NCBI RefSeq assembly: GCF_001021975.1 | Contig: NZ_CP009928.1 | Coordinates: 2,856,001 to 2,920,000 of the forward strand | DNA: 64,000 bases | DNA from: Chryseobacterium gallinarum | Lineage (GTDB): Bacteria > Bacteroidota > Bacteroidia > Flavobacteriales > Weeksellaceae | Direction: 5' to 3' | In this document: positions 1 through 11,748 of the stretch, in pieces | How the letters are laid out: each line of letters opens with the position of its first letter | How positions within the stretch are numbered: the first letter of the stretch is position 1 | Program-made: the position numbers and the translations under genes | The notes under the pieces: model-generated | What the model was told of the DNA's origin: nothing | Database searches by the model: none | What the model saw: the letters and a program-made list of their open reading frames with translations, nothing else

Positions 1-1374
1 GGAGATTGTAAACTGTTGGAAAGATTTGGCAGGATCGCTCGCATCGCATCCATTATTATTGACGTCATATTTTGTATTGCCCTGGATAGTATATGTAGTT
101 CCTCCCGGGATGAAGGAGCAATAGCTGTTGACTTCCGCGTTGTTTTGTCCCTGATTAACCAGCATCGCGGAAACCTGCTGGACCTTACTGGTATCGCAGC
201 ATACATACTTCAAATTGGGAAGATAAGCGGGCGCAGCAGCATAAAAGTTCATATTGGGATTGCCGTTTTTAATATTGACATTTGTAAGAATATTTCCCTG
301 GATATTTACATATTCCAGGTTAGGATTCTGGCTTACATCAAGACTGCTCATGAGGTTCTCACTTATACTCAGGATTTGTAGCTGTGTAATCGGAGAGGTA
401 TCTAAAGAAGTCAGTTTATTGGGCCCTATCGCCATATTAATAATACCCGGAGTTCCGGTAAAATCTACTGAAGTAACCCCATTTCCACCGAAGCTGATGC
501 TTTGCAAATTAGGTTTATTTTGAAGATCTACAGTAGTGACTAATGGGTTGTTCAGGACCAATAAATTATTCAGATTGGTAGTGTTTTGAATATTCAGCGT
601 GTTTAGCAATGAATTGTTATCCACGTATAAGTATTCCAGTTGCGTCCTATTCGAAAGATCTAATGAGGTCAGCTTTGTTCTTTTTATACTAAAATGTTCC
701 AGCTGGCTTAATGGATTTAAAGTAAGTGAGGTAAGGTTGGGTTTATCAATAATAATCTTTTTCAGATTGATATTATTAGACAGGTCTAAGCTTGTAAAAT
801 TAGGATTAAGAATACCGGTGTCCCCAATTTCCAGTTCTTCCAACGCCGTAAGATGAGAAATATTTACACTTGCCAGGTGCGCGTTTGTTATAATTGTCAA
901 TTTCTTTAATGAAGGATTTTGTAGGAAATCCAGGTTATAGACAAACCCCGCATTGTGGATGAGTTGGAAATTTTCAAGCTGATTACAGCCCTGGGTATTG
1001 ATCTCATGCAGGCCGCTGCTGTTGATAAATAAGCGTTTAAGATTAACCATATTGCTTACATTGAGCTCATTAAGATGGCTATTTCCCTGTACGGTAAGCT
1101 GAGCAAGATTGGTAAAACTCTGAATACCGGTCAAATCCGTAATCTGGGTCTGGTTAAATGTTAAACTGGAAATATTCAAGGCTTCACTCAGCTGGATTTC
1201 ACCATCATTATTGGTGTCAACAGCAGTAGGAGCCCCGCTTAAATCATTGGCAATATGGTTCCACTGATTGGCACTGACAAGTCTCTGCTTGAAGGCAGGA
1301 TCAGGGATGTTTACAATTTGCGCGTTGATCGATAAATGTGCCAGTGTAAGCACAAAAAAGTAGAATTTTTTCAT
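1..1374 (-). CDS. Secreted leucine-rich-repeat protein, 3' end outside window
   Basis: The frame is open from an ATG at 1374 down to base 1 (458 codons, no stop), so only the N-terminal part is present. The start gives a signal peptide (MKKFYFFVLTLAHLSINAQ). An EF-hand-like stretch, DTNNDGEIQLSEA, follows near residue 50, and then many short repeats of the type LxxLxLSxNxxL with recurrent TSLDLS and NLxxL. After the repeats come a paired-Cys segment (VCCD ... VNSYCSF) and DVNNNGCDASDP. This order is common in Flavobacteriia surface LRR proteins that end in a T9SS sorting domain; that end is not visible here. Probable role: surface adhesion or recognition, inferred from architecture only. No TAnnTTTG element was found upstream. 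Confidence 0.8.
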   Translation of the reverse strand, partial: MKKFYFFVLTLAHLSINAQIVNIPDPAFKQRLVSANQWNHIANDLSGAPTAVDTNNDGEIQLSEALNISSLTFNQTQITDLTGIQSFTNLAQLTVQGNSHLNELNVSNMVNLKRLFINSSGLHEINTQGCNQLENFQLIHNAGFVYNLDFLQNPSLKKLTIITNAHLASVNISHLTALEELEIGDTGILNPNFTSLDLSNNINLKKIIIDKPNLTSLTLNPLSQLEHFSIKRTKLTSLDLSNRTQLEYLYVDNNSLLNTLNIQNTTNLNNLLVLNNPLVTTVDLQNKPNLQSISFGGNGVTSVDFTGTPGIINMAIGPNKLTSLDTSPITQLQILSISENLMSSLDVSQNPNLEYVNIQGNILTNVNIKNGNPNMNFYAAAPAYLPNLKYVCCDTSKVQQVSAMLVNQGQNNAEVNSYCSFIPGGTTYTIQGNTKYDVNNNGCDASDPAKSFQQFTIS

Positions 1375-1537
1375 AGTTTGGTGATATTAGTTTTTGTAAA
1401 TTTATTAAAAATATTTATTATTATGTATTTTATTTTAAATATTTTTCGTTTCTAATTGTTTATAATTTAATAATATTCGCTTTTATCGTTGATTAACTGT
1501 TATTTTTTTTCTTTTATAGTAAAGTCTTTTCATAAAA

Positions 1538-1561
1538 AAAACCGTAAAATTTCACGGTTTT
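1538..1561 (-). terminator. Rho-independent terminator of ligA
   Basis: An AAAACCGT / ACGGTTTT inverted repeat lies about 40 bases past the ligA stop and is followed by a T run on the minus strand. It also separates ligA from the LRR gene that starts at 1374. Confidence 0.7.
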
Positions 1562-1599
1562 ACATTATTTTTTGGAGGGGGTTCATTATTTGATTCCGA

Positions 1600-4038
<2,439 letters not shown>

Positions 4039-7000
4039 ATGAAAAAAGTAAAGATTGTATTGGGATTATTGTTTTTAGGGCTTGGAACAATGGCTTATGC
4101 ACAGACTACACAGGCTTCTATTGTAGGAAAAGTTACCGGGCCTGGAAGTACAGCCCAGGAAAAAGTGAAAGTAACCATTGTAAATGAATCTACCGGGTTC
4201 AGAACTGAAACGGAGACCAACTCCAAAGGTGAATATATCTTTAAAGAAATCCCTCTGGGTGGTCCTTATACGGTGATTGTAAATGATGATAAAAAAGAAG
4301 GCTACAATGTCAACTTTGGTGATCAGGTTACCGTAAACATGGATTTGGGTGGTGAAAAGCATATTGAAGAAGTAAAAATTACCGGAAACCTTAAAAATAA
4401 AATCGGAAACTTAGGAGCAGCTACAGCTATTTCAGCCAAGAATATCAGTATGCTTCCTGTAAACGGGAGAAACTTTACCAATCTTACGGAATTATCTCCT
4501 TTGAGCGGAAAAGGAGGAAACCTGTCCGGGCAGCTGGGATCTTCTACCAACTTCACCATTGACGGGATGACAGCAAAAAACCCAACTTCTGCAGGATCTA
4601 CTACCAGCCGGAGCGGGGCGCCTTTTTCAATCTCCATTGAAGCGGTACGTGAATTCAAGATTACTACCAACCAATATGATGTTACGCTCGGAAGAAGTGG
4701 CGGTGGAACGGTAAGTGCTGTTACCAAATCGGGAACAAACAAATTTTCAGGAAGTGCCTGGGAATACTTAAGAACCAACTGGCTTTCCAGCCCGTATGAT
4801 ATCAGGGGAAACAAGAGGCAGAATGACTTCTCTACTTCCCAGTTTGGTTTTTCATTGGGTGGTCCGATCATTAAAAATAAATTGCATTTCTTCGTAGCAT
4901 GGGATCATCAGCTGGATTCAAGACCATTGATTATTGCAGACATCAGATCTCAGGAGGATGAGAAAAGATTCAATATAACCAATGAAACCCTTAATAAGTT
5001 TCTGGATATTGCCCGGTCAAAATATGGAGTAGGCAATAGTCCGCAGTTCGGAAGTTTCGATAAGGTAAGAAATTCAGATGCTGCCTTTTTACGTTTAGAC
5101 TGGCAGATCAATGAAAAGCACTTACTGACGTTAAGAAACAATTTCACCTCCGATCTTAATAAAAACGGACTTGGAGATAATACCAATATCAATTTCTTTG
5201 AATCTTACGGAAATGATAAAAACCTTGATAACAGTTTATTACTGACTTTAAGATCCAATCTGAAGCCTAATTTAACCAATGAACTGAAAGCCCAGTATTT
5301 ATATACTTTCCAGGATAGTTATCAAAATAATGAACTGGGTAAGCCTGTACCTAGGGCTATTGTTGAAAATATTGTTACTCCCGGAATAGGGGCAACCAAT
5401 ATCCAGATCGGTGGACATCGTTTCGCACAGGAAAGTTTTAGAAATAATGTATTCCAGATTGTAGACAATTTATACTACAACACAGATAAAGTAAAATACA
5501 CTTTCGGTGCAGATTTAATGTACACTACTTCAAAATCTGTGTACGGAAGTGAGGTGAACGGAAAATTCTATTTCAGGGAAGATCCGAAAAAATATGACAG
5601 TAACCTTTATAACTTCGATCATCTTGCCCCTTACAGGTTTTACAGGGAAGTGCCTTTAGTAGATGATCCGTCGGTAAGGTCCAATATCTGGAATATCGGT
5701 GTTTACGGGCAGTTCCAGACTAAAGTTGCCAAAGGACTTGATTTAATGGCAGGTTTACGATTAGATTACGGAGGGTATCCGAAAGCGGAATTCAATCAAA
5801 AGTTGTATGATGAAATGGGAATCAGAACGGATAACAAGATCAAATCATTTGTGATCCAGCCAAGATTCCAGTTTGACTGGAATATTAATGAGCAGAATAA
5901 AGATTTCTTAAAGTTCGGAGCAGGGATCTTCTCTTCAGATATCAACAATTATATGATCATCAATAACCTTGTATTCGACGGAAAACACCTGGCTACTGTA
6001 GATGTGACCGGTACAGATGTTCCGGTTCCCGATTTCAACAGTTATAGAAATGATTATAATACGGTTCCTGCACTTTCCCAGAAACAGATTCCTACAATCA
6101 ATTATACAGGAAAAGATGCTAAAATTCCAATCGTCTACAAAGCGAACATTTCCTATACCCACTTCTTTAATGAAAGATTCAGGGCAGGATTGGCAGCCTA
6201 TATGGCTTTAGGAAGAAACAACTACTATTACTACGACAGAAATATGTATACCAATCCGGTGTTTACATTGGATAATGAAGGTGGAAGAGGGGTATTCGTT
6301 CCGACTTCAGCAATAGACGGGGCAAAAGTAGACTGGAAAGAAGGAAGAATCAATAAGAATTTCGGAAGGGTATTGGAGTTGGTAAGTGATGGTAAAGTAA
6401 ATCAGTTCTCGTTTGTAGTGGATACCAGCTATCGTTACTGGAAAGACGGTGAGATCACGGCAAGTTATACATGGTCGGACATCAAAGACAATACTTCATA
6501 CAACGGAAACGTAGCTAATTCCGCAACCCTCTCCACGATGATCCAAAGTGATCCGAGAAACCTAAGAATGACGTATTCTGATAACCAGTTCCGAAATAAA
6601 GTGGTCATTTATGGTAACTCGCCAACGATCGCAGGATTTACACTTGGAATAAGATATTCAGGAATCGGAGGAACACGTTTTTCAGTAACTGCGGGAGGAA
6701 ATATCAATGGTGATTTTGTTGATTCAAATGATCTGGCTTATATCTTCCCTAATCTTACCCAGCCGCTTTTAAATGATCCGGAAGTAGGCAAAGCCCTGAA
6801 AAACTATATTACTGATTATAACAATCAAATTGCAGAGCGTAATGGGGGTAAGAACGGATTCTATGGAGTTTGGGACGTACGTATTGCCAAGAAAATAAAG
6901 TTTGATAAAGTAGGCGCTTTTGAGCTTTCAGTAGATATTTTCAACGTGGCCAACTTGCTGAATAAAGAATGGGGAGTTAATAAGTCTTACGGAAATATGT

Positions 7001-7128
7001 CCCTGTACAGAATCACAGGGTTTAACCAGGCGACCAGACAGTTTGAATATGAAAAGAATACAAGCGGCTTAGCACCTTTATCAGGAAATCCATACCAGGT
7101 CCAGATCGGGGCAAAGTATACTTTTTAA
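4039..7128 (+). CDS. Oar-like TonB-dependent outer-membrane receptor
   Basis: A 1029-residue outer-membrane protein. It has a signal peptide (MKKVKIVLGLLFLGLGTMAYAQ), then a carboxypeptidase-regulatory-like beta domain (about residues 27-105; SIVGKVTGPGSTAQEKVKV, GEYIFKEIPLGGPYTV), then a plug (LPVNGRNFTNLTELSPL, FTIDGMTAKNP, EFKITTNQYDVTLGRSGGG) and a long beta-barrel ending in YQVQIGAKYTF with the terminal aromatic typical of BAM substrates. The VNGRN plug and SGGGTVSAVTKSGTNKFSGS are typical of the Oar/CarboxypepD_reg group. The substrate cannot be read from sequence. A monocistronic unit is likely: promoter at 4013 and 260 bases to the next gene. Confidence 0.92.
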   Translation: MKKVKIVLGLLFLGLGTMAYAQTTQASIVGKVTGPGSTAQEKVKVTIVNESTGFRTETETNSKGEYIFKEIPLGGPYTVIVNDDKKEGYNVNFGDQVTVNMDLGGEKHIEEVKITGNLKNKIGNLGAATAISAKNISMLPVNGRNFTNLTELSPLSGKGGNLSGQLGSSTNFTIDGMTAKNPTSAGSTTSRSGAPFSISIEAVREFKITTNQYDVTLGRSGGGTVSAVTKSGTNKFSGSAWEYLRTNWLSSPYDIRGNKRQNDFSTSQFGFSLGGPIIKNKLHFFVAWDHQLDSRPLIIADIRSQEDEKRFNITNETLNKFLDIARSKYGVGNSPQFGSFDKVRNSDAAFLRLDWQINEKHLLTLRNNFTSDLNKNGLGDNTNINFFESYGNDKNLDNSLLLTLRSNLKPNLTNELKAQYLYTFQDSYQNNELGKPVPRAIVENIVTPGIGATNIQIGGHRFAQESFRNNVFQIVDNLYYNTDKVKYTFGADLMYTTSKSVYGSEVNGKFYFREDPKKYDSNLYNFDHLAPYRFYREVPLVDDPSVRSNIWNIGVYGQFQTKVAKGLDLMAGLRLDYGGYPKAEFNQKLYDEMGIRTDNKIKSFVIQPRFQFDWNINEQNKDFLKFGAGIFSSDINNYMIINNLVFDGKHLATVDVTGTDVPVPDFNSYRNDYNTVPALSQKQIPTINYTGKDAKIPIVYKANISYTHFFNERFRAGLAAYMALGRNNYYYYDRNMYTNPVFTLDNEGGRGVFVPTSAIDGAKVDWKEGRINKNFGRVLELVSDGKVNQFSFVVDTSYRYWKDGEITASYTWSDIKDNTSYNGNVANSATLSTMIQSDPRNLRMTYSDNQFRNKVVIYGNSPTIAGFTLGIRYSGIGGTRFSVTAGGNINGDFVDSNDLAYIFPNLTQPLLNDPEVGKALKNYITDYNNQIAERNGGKNGFYGVWDVRIAKKIKFDKVGAFELSVDIFNVANLLNKEWGVNKSYGNMSLYRITGFNQATRQFEYEKNTSGLAPLSGNPYQVQIGAKYTF

Positions 7129-7388
7129 TAGTATTATCTGAACCGCAAAGGCACAAAGTTATGATACCAAAATTAACGAGTCCGGATATAGAATTTGTAG
7201 GATCAGATCAGGAAGCTCCTGATTAATAGAAATTTCCGGTTTCTATCTCCAGCTTCCAGATTAGATTCATTATTCTGAGCTCAGGTTATAAAAATTAAAC
7301 TTTTGTGTCTTTTGGGGTTAAAAACTTTTTAAAATAATTACCTTTATCAAAAAGTCTTAGGACTTTGTTTTAATTATTAATTTGTATT

Positions 7389-8135
7389 ATGAAAAATTTT
7401 ATCTTAGGTTTAGCAGTTGTAAGTACAGTTTTAATGAAAGCACAAACCCAGATTATCGCCCACAGAGGATATTTCCAGGCGCAGCCTCCTACAACGGAAA
7501 ACTCAATCAAGTCTTTGGAAAATGCTCAGAAGCTGAAAGTCTACGGATCAGAGTTTGATGTGAGAATGACAAAAGACGGGATATTGGTGATCAATCATGA
7601 TGAACATCATGGGAATATGGAAATCTCTGAAACTTCTTTCAAGGAATTAGAAGCACTGAAATTATCAAACGGAGAAAAGTTTCCTACTTTAAAAGAGTAT
7701 TTGAAACAAGGAAAGAAAGATTCATCCGTAAAATTGATTGTTGAGATCAAACCGGCTAAAACCCCGGAACTGGAAAATGAAATCACCCGCAAAACCATAA
7801 AAATGATTAAGGATATGAAGCTGGAATCTCAAAGTGAGTTTATTTCTTTCAGCTTAAATATCTGCAAAGAGATTAAGAAAGTTGCGCCAACATTTAAGGT
7901 ACAATACCTGAATGGAGAATTATCTCCGGAGCAGATCAAAAAAGAAGGGTTGGACGGAATGGATTATCACTACAGTGTTTTCCAGAAAAATCCTACCTGG
8001 ATTTCTGAGGCTAAAACATTAGGACTTATCACAAATTCATGGACGGTAAATGATGTTGCGGTATACGATGAGCTGAAAAAACAGGGAATAGGATTTGTAA
8101 CCACCAATATCCCTGAACAGCTGAAAAATAAGTAG
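7389..8135 (+). CDS. Secreted glycerophosphodiester phosphodiesterase family protein
   Basis: Predicted to hydrolyse glycerophosphodiesters to an alcohol and glycerol-3-phosphate in the periplasm. It has a signal peptide (MKNFILGLAVVSTVLMKAQ). The GDPD catalytic pattern is complete: HRG (H25), the ExD metal ligands in GSEFDVRMTKDG (E55, D57) and the second histidine in VINHDEHHG (H70). The C-terminal TIM-barrel strands TNSWTVND and GFVTTNIPEQL are present. Length (248 residues) is normal. It lies between two outer-membrane receptor loci and close to a phosphoesterase gene, consistent with use of phosphate esters; that link is inference. A terminator follows at 8168. Confidence 0.93.
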   Translation: MKNFILGLAVVSTVLMKAQTQIIAHRGYFQAQPPTTENSIKSLENAQKLKVYGSEFDVRMTKDGILVINHDEHHGNMEISETSFKELEALKLSNGEKFPTLKEYLKQGKKDSSVKLIVEIKPAKTPELENEITRKTIKMIKDMKLESQSEFISFSLNICKEIKKVAPTFKVQYLNGELSPEQIKKEGLDGMDYHYSVFQKNPTWISEAKTLGLITNSWTVNDVAVYDELKKQGIGFVTTNIPEQLKNK

Positions 8136-8167
8136 AAATACGTAAATAAAACCAATAATTTTCCAGA

Positions 8168-8196
8168 GTCCGTCCTTCCAGGGGCGGGCTTTTTTT
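8168..8196 (+). terminator. Terminator after the GDPD gene
   Basis: Stem GTCCGTCC / GGGGCGGGC (with G-T pairs), loop TTCCA, then seven T. Confidence 0.8.
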
Positions 8197-8313
8197 GTAA
8201 AGGCCAACAAACTTACCAGGATCATAATTCTAAACCATTAATTGTTGTAACTTTATGAATAGCTAAATTCTGTGTTTTAAAAAAAGATTGGTAATCACTT
8301 AAATGATAATGAT

Positions 8314-8526
8314 ATGGCAGCAAAATTCAAAATAGGAGATAAAGTAAGCTGGAACTCAGAAGCGGGAAAAGTATCCGGAACCATAATCAAAATTCATACT
8401 AAAAATTTTGATTATAAAGGATATACGCACCATGCAACTGAAAGTGATCCGCAATATGAAATCAAAAGTGATAAAACGGATCATATTGCCGCTCATAAAG
8501 GATCTGCTCTTACCAGAATCAGCTAG
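8314..8526 (+). CDS. DUF2945 (TUDOR-like) small protein
   Basis: A 70-residue basic cytoplasmic protein. The pattern KIGDKVSWNSEAGKVSGTI followed by YEIKSDKTDHIAAHKGSAL matches, from memory, the DUF2945 family described as a hypervirulence-associated TUDOR domain: a small SH3-like barrel of unknown molecular function. No signal peptide. It stands alone between a terminator and the SusC promoter. A TAACTTTA sequence at 8248-8255 is a possible, weak promoter. Confidence 0.8.
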   Translation: MAAKFKIGDKVSWNSEAGKVSGTIIKIHTKNFDYKGYTHHATESDPQYEIKSDKTDHIAAHKGSALTRIS

Positions 8527-8740
8527 GTATTTTTACTTATATTTCAATTATTATCTCAGAGCAAGACAATAAAGATACACTAATAAACAAACATTGGAAA
8601 TAGTGTTAAAAATTATTAATTCCTTAAGTGTTTGTTAATCAGTGTAATGACTAATATTGTTAAAGAATATTTAATATACTATTCAATAAACATTTAATAA
8701 ACGTTAAAATGTTGTTAAAACCATACTCATAATGTCGTTT

Positions 8741-8748
8741 TAATTTTG
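8741..8748 (+). promoter_or_regulatory. -7 element TAATTTTG of the susCD operon
   Basis: TAnnTTTG match 16 bases upstream of the ATG at 8765. No well-spaced -33 motif was found, so the operon may depend on an activator. Confidence 0.55.
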
Positions 8749-8764
8749 CGCAAACAAAAAGGAT

Positions 8765-11737
8765 ATGCGTAAAGAGACACAAAAGTTGTTGGTTTTGTCG
8801 CTGTTAGGATTAATCAGCGTCAACCTGACAGCTCAGCAAAAAGCTAAAAAAGACACTATTAAAGGACTTGATGAGGTAGTGGTAACTGCTTTGGGAATCA
8901 AAAGGCAAGACAAGTCTTTAGGGTATTCTACCCAAACGATCAAATCAGGTGAGATTTTGCAGACTCAGAATAACAACTGGGCACAAGCGCTGGAAGGTAA
9001 AGTTGCCGGCTTGAAAATCCAGACCGCGGGGGCAGGACCTCTTGGTACGAGCAGGATTACCCTTCGTGGAGATATTTCTATGAATATGGGGAATAATGGT
9101 GCACTGATTGTGGTGGATGGTGTTCCTTTGAGTGATAAGAAAACCGGAACCGGGACCAGTGCTTACGGAGCGGGCTCCGGAGGAGATTTACCTATTGATT
9201 ACGGGGATAGTTTCAACAGTATCAATCCTGAGGATATTGAAAGCGTATCCATCCTTAAGGGGCCTTCTGCGTCTGCATTATATGGTTCCCGGGGCTCCAG
9301 AGGAGCTATTATGATTACTACGAAATCAGGAAAAACCAAAAAAGGAAAAATTCAGATTACCTTAAATTCCTATTCGAGCTATGATACCGTATTGAAATGG
9401 CCGGATTATCAGTATGAATACGGACAAGGTACCCAGCAGAAAGATAAAAACGGGAATTATTACTATTCCTATGGAGCTTCCCCGGATGGCGTTAATACAG
9501 GTTCTACCAGTAGCGCTTTCGGGCCCAAATTTGACGGACAGTATTATTTCCAGTACGATCCTGCCATAGAAGGGCAGAGCCTGACAAGGCAGCTCTGGAA
9601 ACCTTATAAAAATAACATCAAGGATTTCTGGCGGACAGGAGCTACCTATTCAAACAGTTTATCCGTAGACCATTCTAATGAAAACACATCATTCAGAACA
9701 TCCCTTTCCTATTTGAAAAACGAATGGATGATGCCTAATACAGGGTTTAACAGACTAAATGCATCGGTATCATTAGATCACAAGCTGAGCAGTAAATTAA
9801 AAATCGGAACTAAGGTCAACTTCAGCCAGACAACAAGTGATAACCTCCCTGCAACGGGTTATAATAACCAGTCTATCTCGTATTTCATGATCTTCCAAAA
9901 CCCGAATGTGGACCTTGAATGGTATAAGCCAATCTGGAAAAAAGGCCAGGAACAGGTAGATCAGATCCACCCTTTCAGTTCTTATATTGATAACCCTTAC
10001 CTGATTGCTTATGAAAATTTAAATTCTACCAATAAAAAAATCCTTACCGGAAATATCAATATCAGTTACCAGCTGGCAAAAAACTTTGATGTTTATTACA
10101 AATCCGGATTGGAGTGGAGTAATGAGGTACGTACTCAAAGAAGACCCTGGAGCTCGGCCAATTATCTGAAAGGCTACTACAGGGAGCAATATATCAGATA
10201 TATGGATCTCAACAATGATATCTTATTTACTTACAAGAACAGGTTCGGGGACTTTGGAGTAACAGCTTCAGCCGGAGGAAGTATCAGATATTACGAATCT
10301 ACAATCAGTGATTACAGGGCTATCGGGCTTAATAAGGCGGGACTTTACCAGCTTTCCAATGCGGCATCTTTAGATAACAGGCTTCCGAAACCTAACGATA
10401 CTCAGGTAAACAGTATGTATGCCCTGGCCAATTTCAGTTATAAAGATATGGTATTTGTAGATGTAACGGCAAGAAATGACTGGAGCAGTACGCTTCCGAG
10501 ACATAACCGGTCATATTTCTATCCATCCGTTTCATCATCCTTTATTTTATCTGATATTTTTAAAATAAAATCCAATGATTTAAACTTCTGGAAGTTAAGA
10601 CTATCATGGTCGAAAGTAGGAAATGATACTTATAATTATATGCTTGACAAGTATTATGAAAACAGCGTGTTTTCAGGATCTGTAGAGTCTCCGTTACTAT
10701 ATCCTAATCCGGATCTCAAACCTGAAATGATTACCAATATCGAAGGAGGAATGGATTTTACGATGTTAAAAAACAGGCTGACCTTCAACTTTACAGCATA
10801 TCAGATCAATTCTAAAAACCAGTCTATTGTAATTCCTGTGCTGTATGAAACGGGATATAATAAAAGAATCATCAATTCCGGGGAGCTAAGAAACAGAGGA
10901 ATTGAATTGACGTTGAGCGCTTATCCGGTCAAGAACAAAAGTTTCTCATGGAACATCAATGCCAACTGGTCTATGAACAGGAATAAAATTCTTTCTCTTC
11001 CGGATGAATTCCAGGGGCAGCCTTATACAATGGCCAGCGTTGGGGGTGTGGTGTATTATAATGCAGTGGTAGGAGGTTCCCTGGGGGATATGTATGGTTA
11101 CGGGTTGATGTATTCACCTGATGGGCAGGTGATTTATGGAACCGATGGTCTGACGGCCAAACCTACGGAAGTTAAAAAAATAGGAAATGCCTATCCGAAA
11201 TGGAGAGCGGGGCTTCAGAACGAATTCAGATATAAAAATTTCACAGTTAGCTTCTCATTTGACGGACAGTACAAAGGGATGGCATATTCGCAGTCTCATC
11301 ACAAGATGTCTGAACAAGGAAAGCTCACTCATACCCTTGCAGGAAGAGATAATCCGGGCGGGCTGATAGTGGGGCAGGGAGTTGTTCAAAATCCTGACGG
11401 TACTTTTTCGCCGAATACAAAAGGAATTCCTGTTTCTACCTATTACGGTGATTATTACAGACGGGCCAATGTGGAAACCAATTCATTTGACACATCATTC
11501 ATTAAGTTAAGAGACGCGAGAATCTCTTACTCTTTCCCGAAATCAGTAACGGAATCTTTAAAGGTGACGGATATTAACCTGGCTTTATTCGGAAGAAATC
11601 TTTGGATGTGGACCAAGTTCCCGCTATTTGATCCGGAAGCAGCTACCCTTGATGATTCTACGATTACCCCGGGTGTTGAAATGGGACAGTTACCCACTGC
11701 CAGAACAGTCGGGATTCAGTTAAATGTTAAATTCTAA
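8765..11737 (+). CDS. SusC/RagA-family TonB-linked outer-membrane transporter
   Basis: A 990-residue TonB-dependent transporter that, with the SusD protein encoded 11 bases downstream, forms the usual pedal-bin uptake complex in the outer membrane. It has a signal peptide (to about residue 24, LTAQQ) and then the SusC signature DEVVVTALGIKRQDKSLGYS. The plug follows (LRGDISMNMG, ALIVVDGVPL, INPEDIESVSILKGPSASALYGSRG), then a barrel ending in GIQLNVKF. It lacks the N-terminal carboxypeptidase-like domain found in many SusC proteins, so the TonB box comes straight after the signal peptide. The substrate is not evident. The phosphoesterase third in the operon hints at a phosphorylated substrate rather than a plain glycan (inference). 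Confidence 0.95.
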   Translation: MRKETQKLLVLSLLGLISVNLTAQQKAKKDTIKGLDEVVVTALGIKRQDKSLGYSTQTIKSGEILQTQNNNWAQALEGKVAGLKIQTAGAGPLGTSRITLRGDISMNMGNNGALIVVDGVPLSDKKTGTGTSAYGAGSGGDLPIDYGDSFNSINPEDIESVSILKGPSASALYGSRGSRGAIMITTKSGKTKKGKIQITLNSYSSYDTVLKWPDYQYEYGQGTQQKDKNGNYYYSYGASPDGVNTGSTSSAFGPKFDGQYYFQYDPAIEGQSLTRQLWKPYKNNIKDFWRTGATYSNSLSVDHSNENTSFRTSLSYLKNEWMMPNTGFNRLNASVSLDHKLSSKLKIGTKVNFSQTTSDNLPATGYNNQSISYFMIFQNPNVDLEWYKPIWKKGQEQVDQIHPFSSYIDNPYLIAYENLNSTNKKILTGNINISYQLAKNFDVYYKSGLEWSNEVRTQRRPWSSANYLKGYYREQYIRYMDLNNDILFTYKNRFGDFGVTASAGGSIRYYESTISDYRAIGLNKAGLYQLSNAASLDNRLPKPNDTQVNSMYALANFSYKDMVFVDVTARNDWSSTLPRHNRSYFYPSVSSSFILSDIFKIKSNDLNFWKLRLSWSKVGNDTYNYMLDKYYENSVFSGSVESPLLYPNPDLKPEMITNIEGGMDFTMLKNRLTFNFTAYQINSKNQSIVIPVLYETGYNKRIINSGELRNRGIELTLSAYPVKNKSFSWNINANWSMNRNKILSLPDEFQGQPYTMASVGGVVYYNAVVGGSLGDMYGYGLMYSPDGQVIYGTDGLTAKPTEVKKIGNAYPKWRAGLQNEFRYKNFTVSFSFDGQYKGMAYSQSHHKMSEQGKLTHTLAGRDNPGGLIVGQGVVQNPDGTFSPNTKGIPVSTYYGDYYRRANVETNSFDTSFIKLRDARISYSFPKSVTESLKVTDINLALFGRNLWMWTKFPLFDPEAATLDDSTITPGVEMGQLPTARTVGIQLNVKF

Positions 11738-11748
11738 AATCAGAAAAA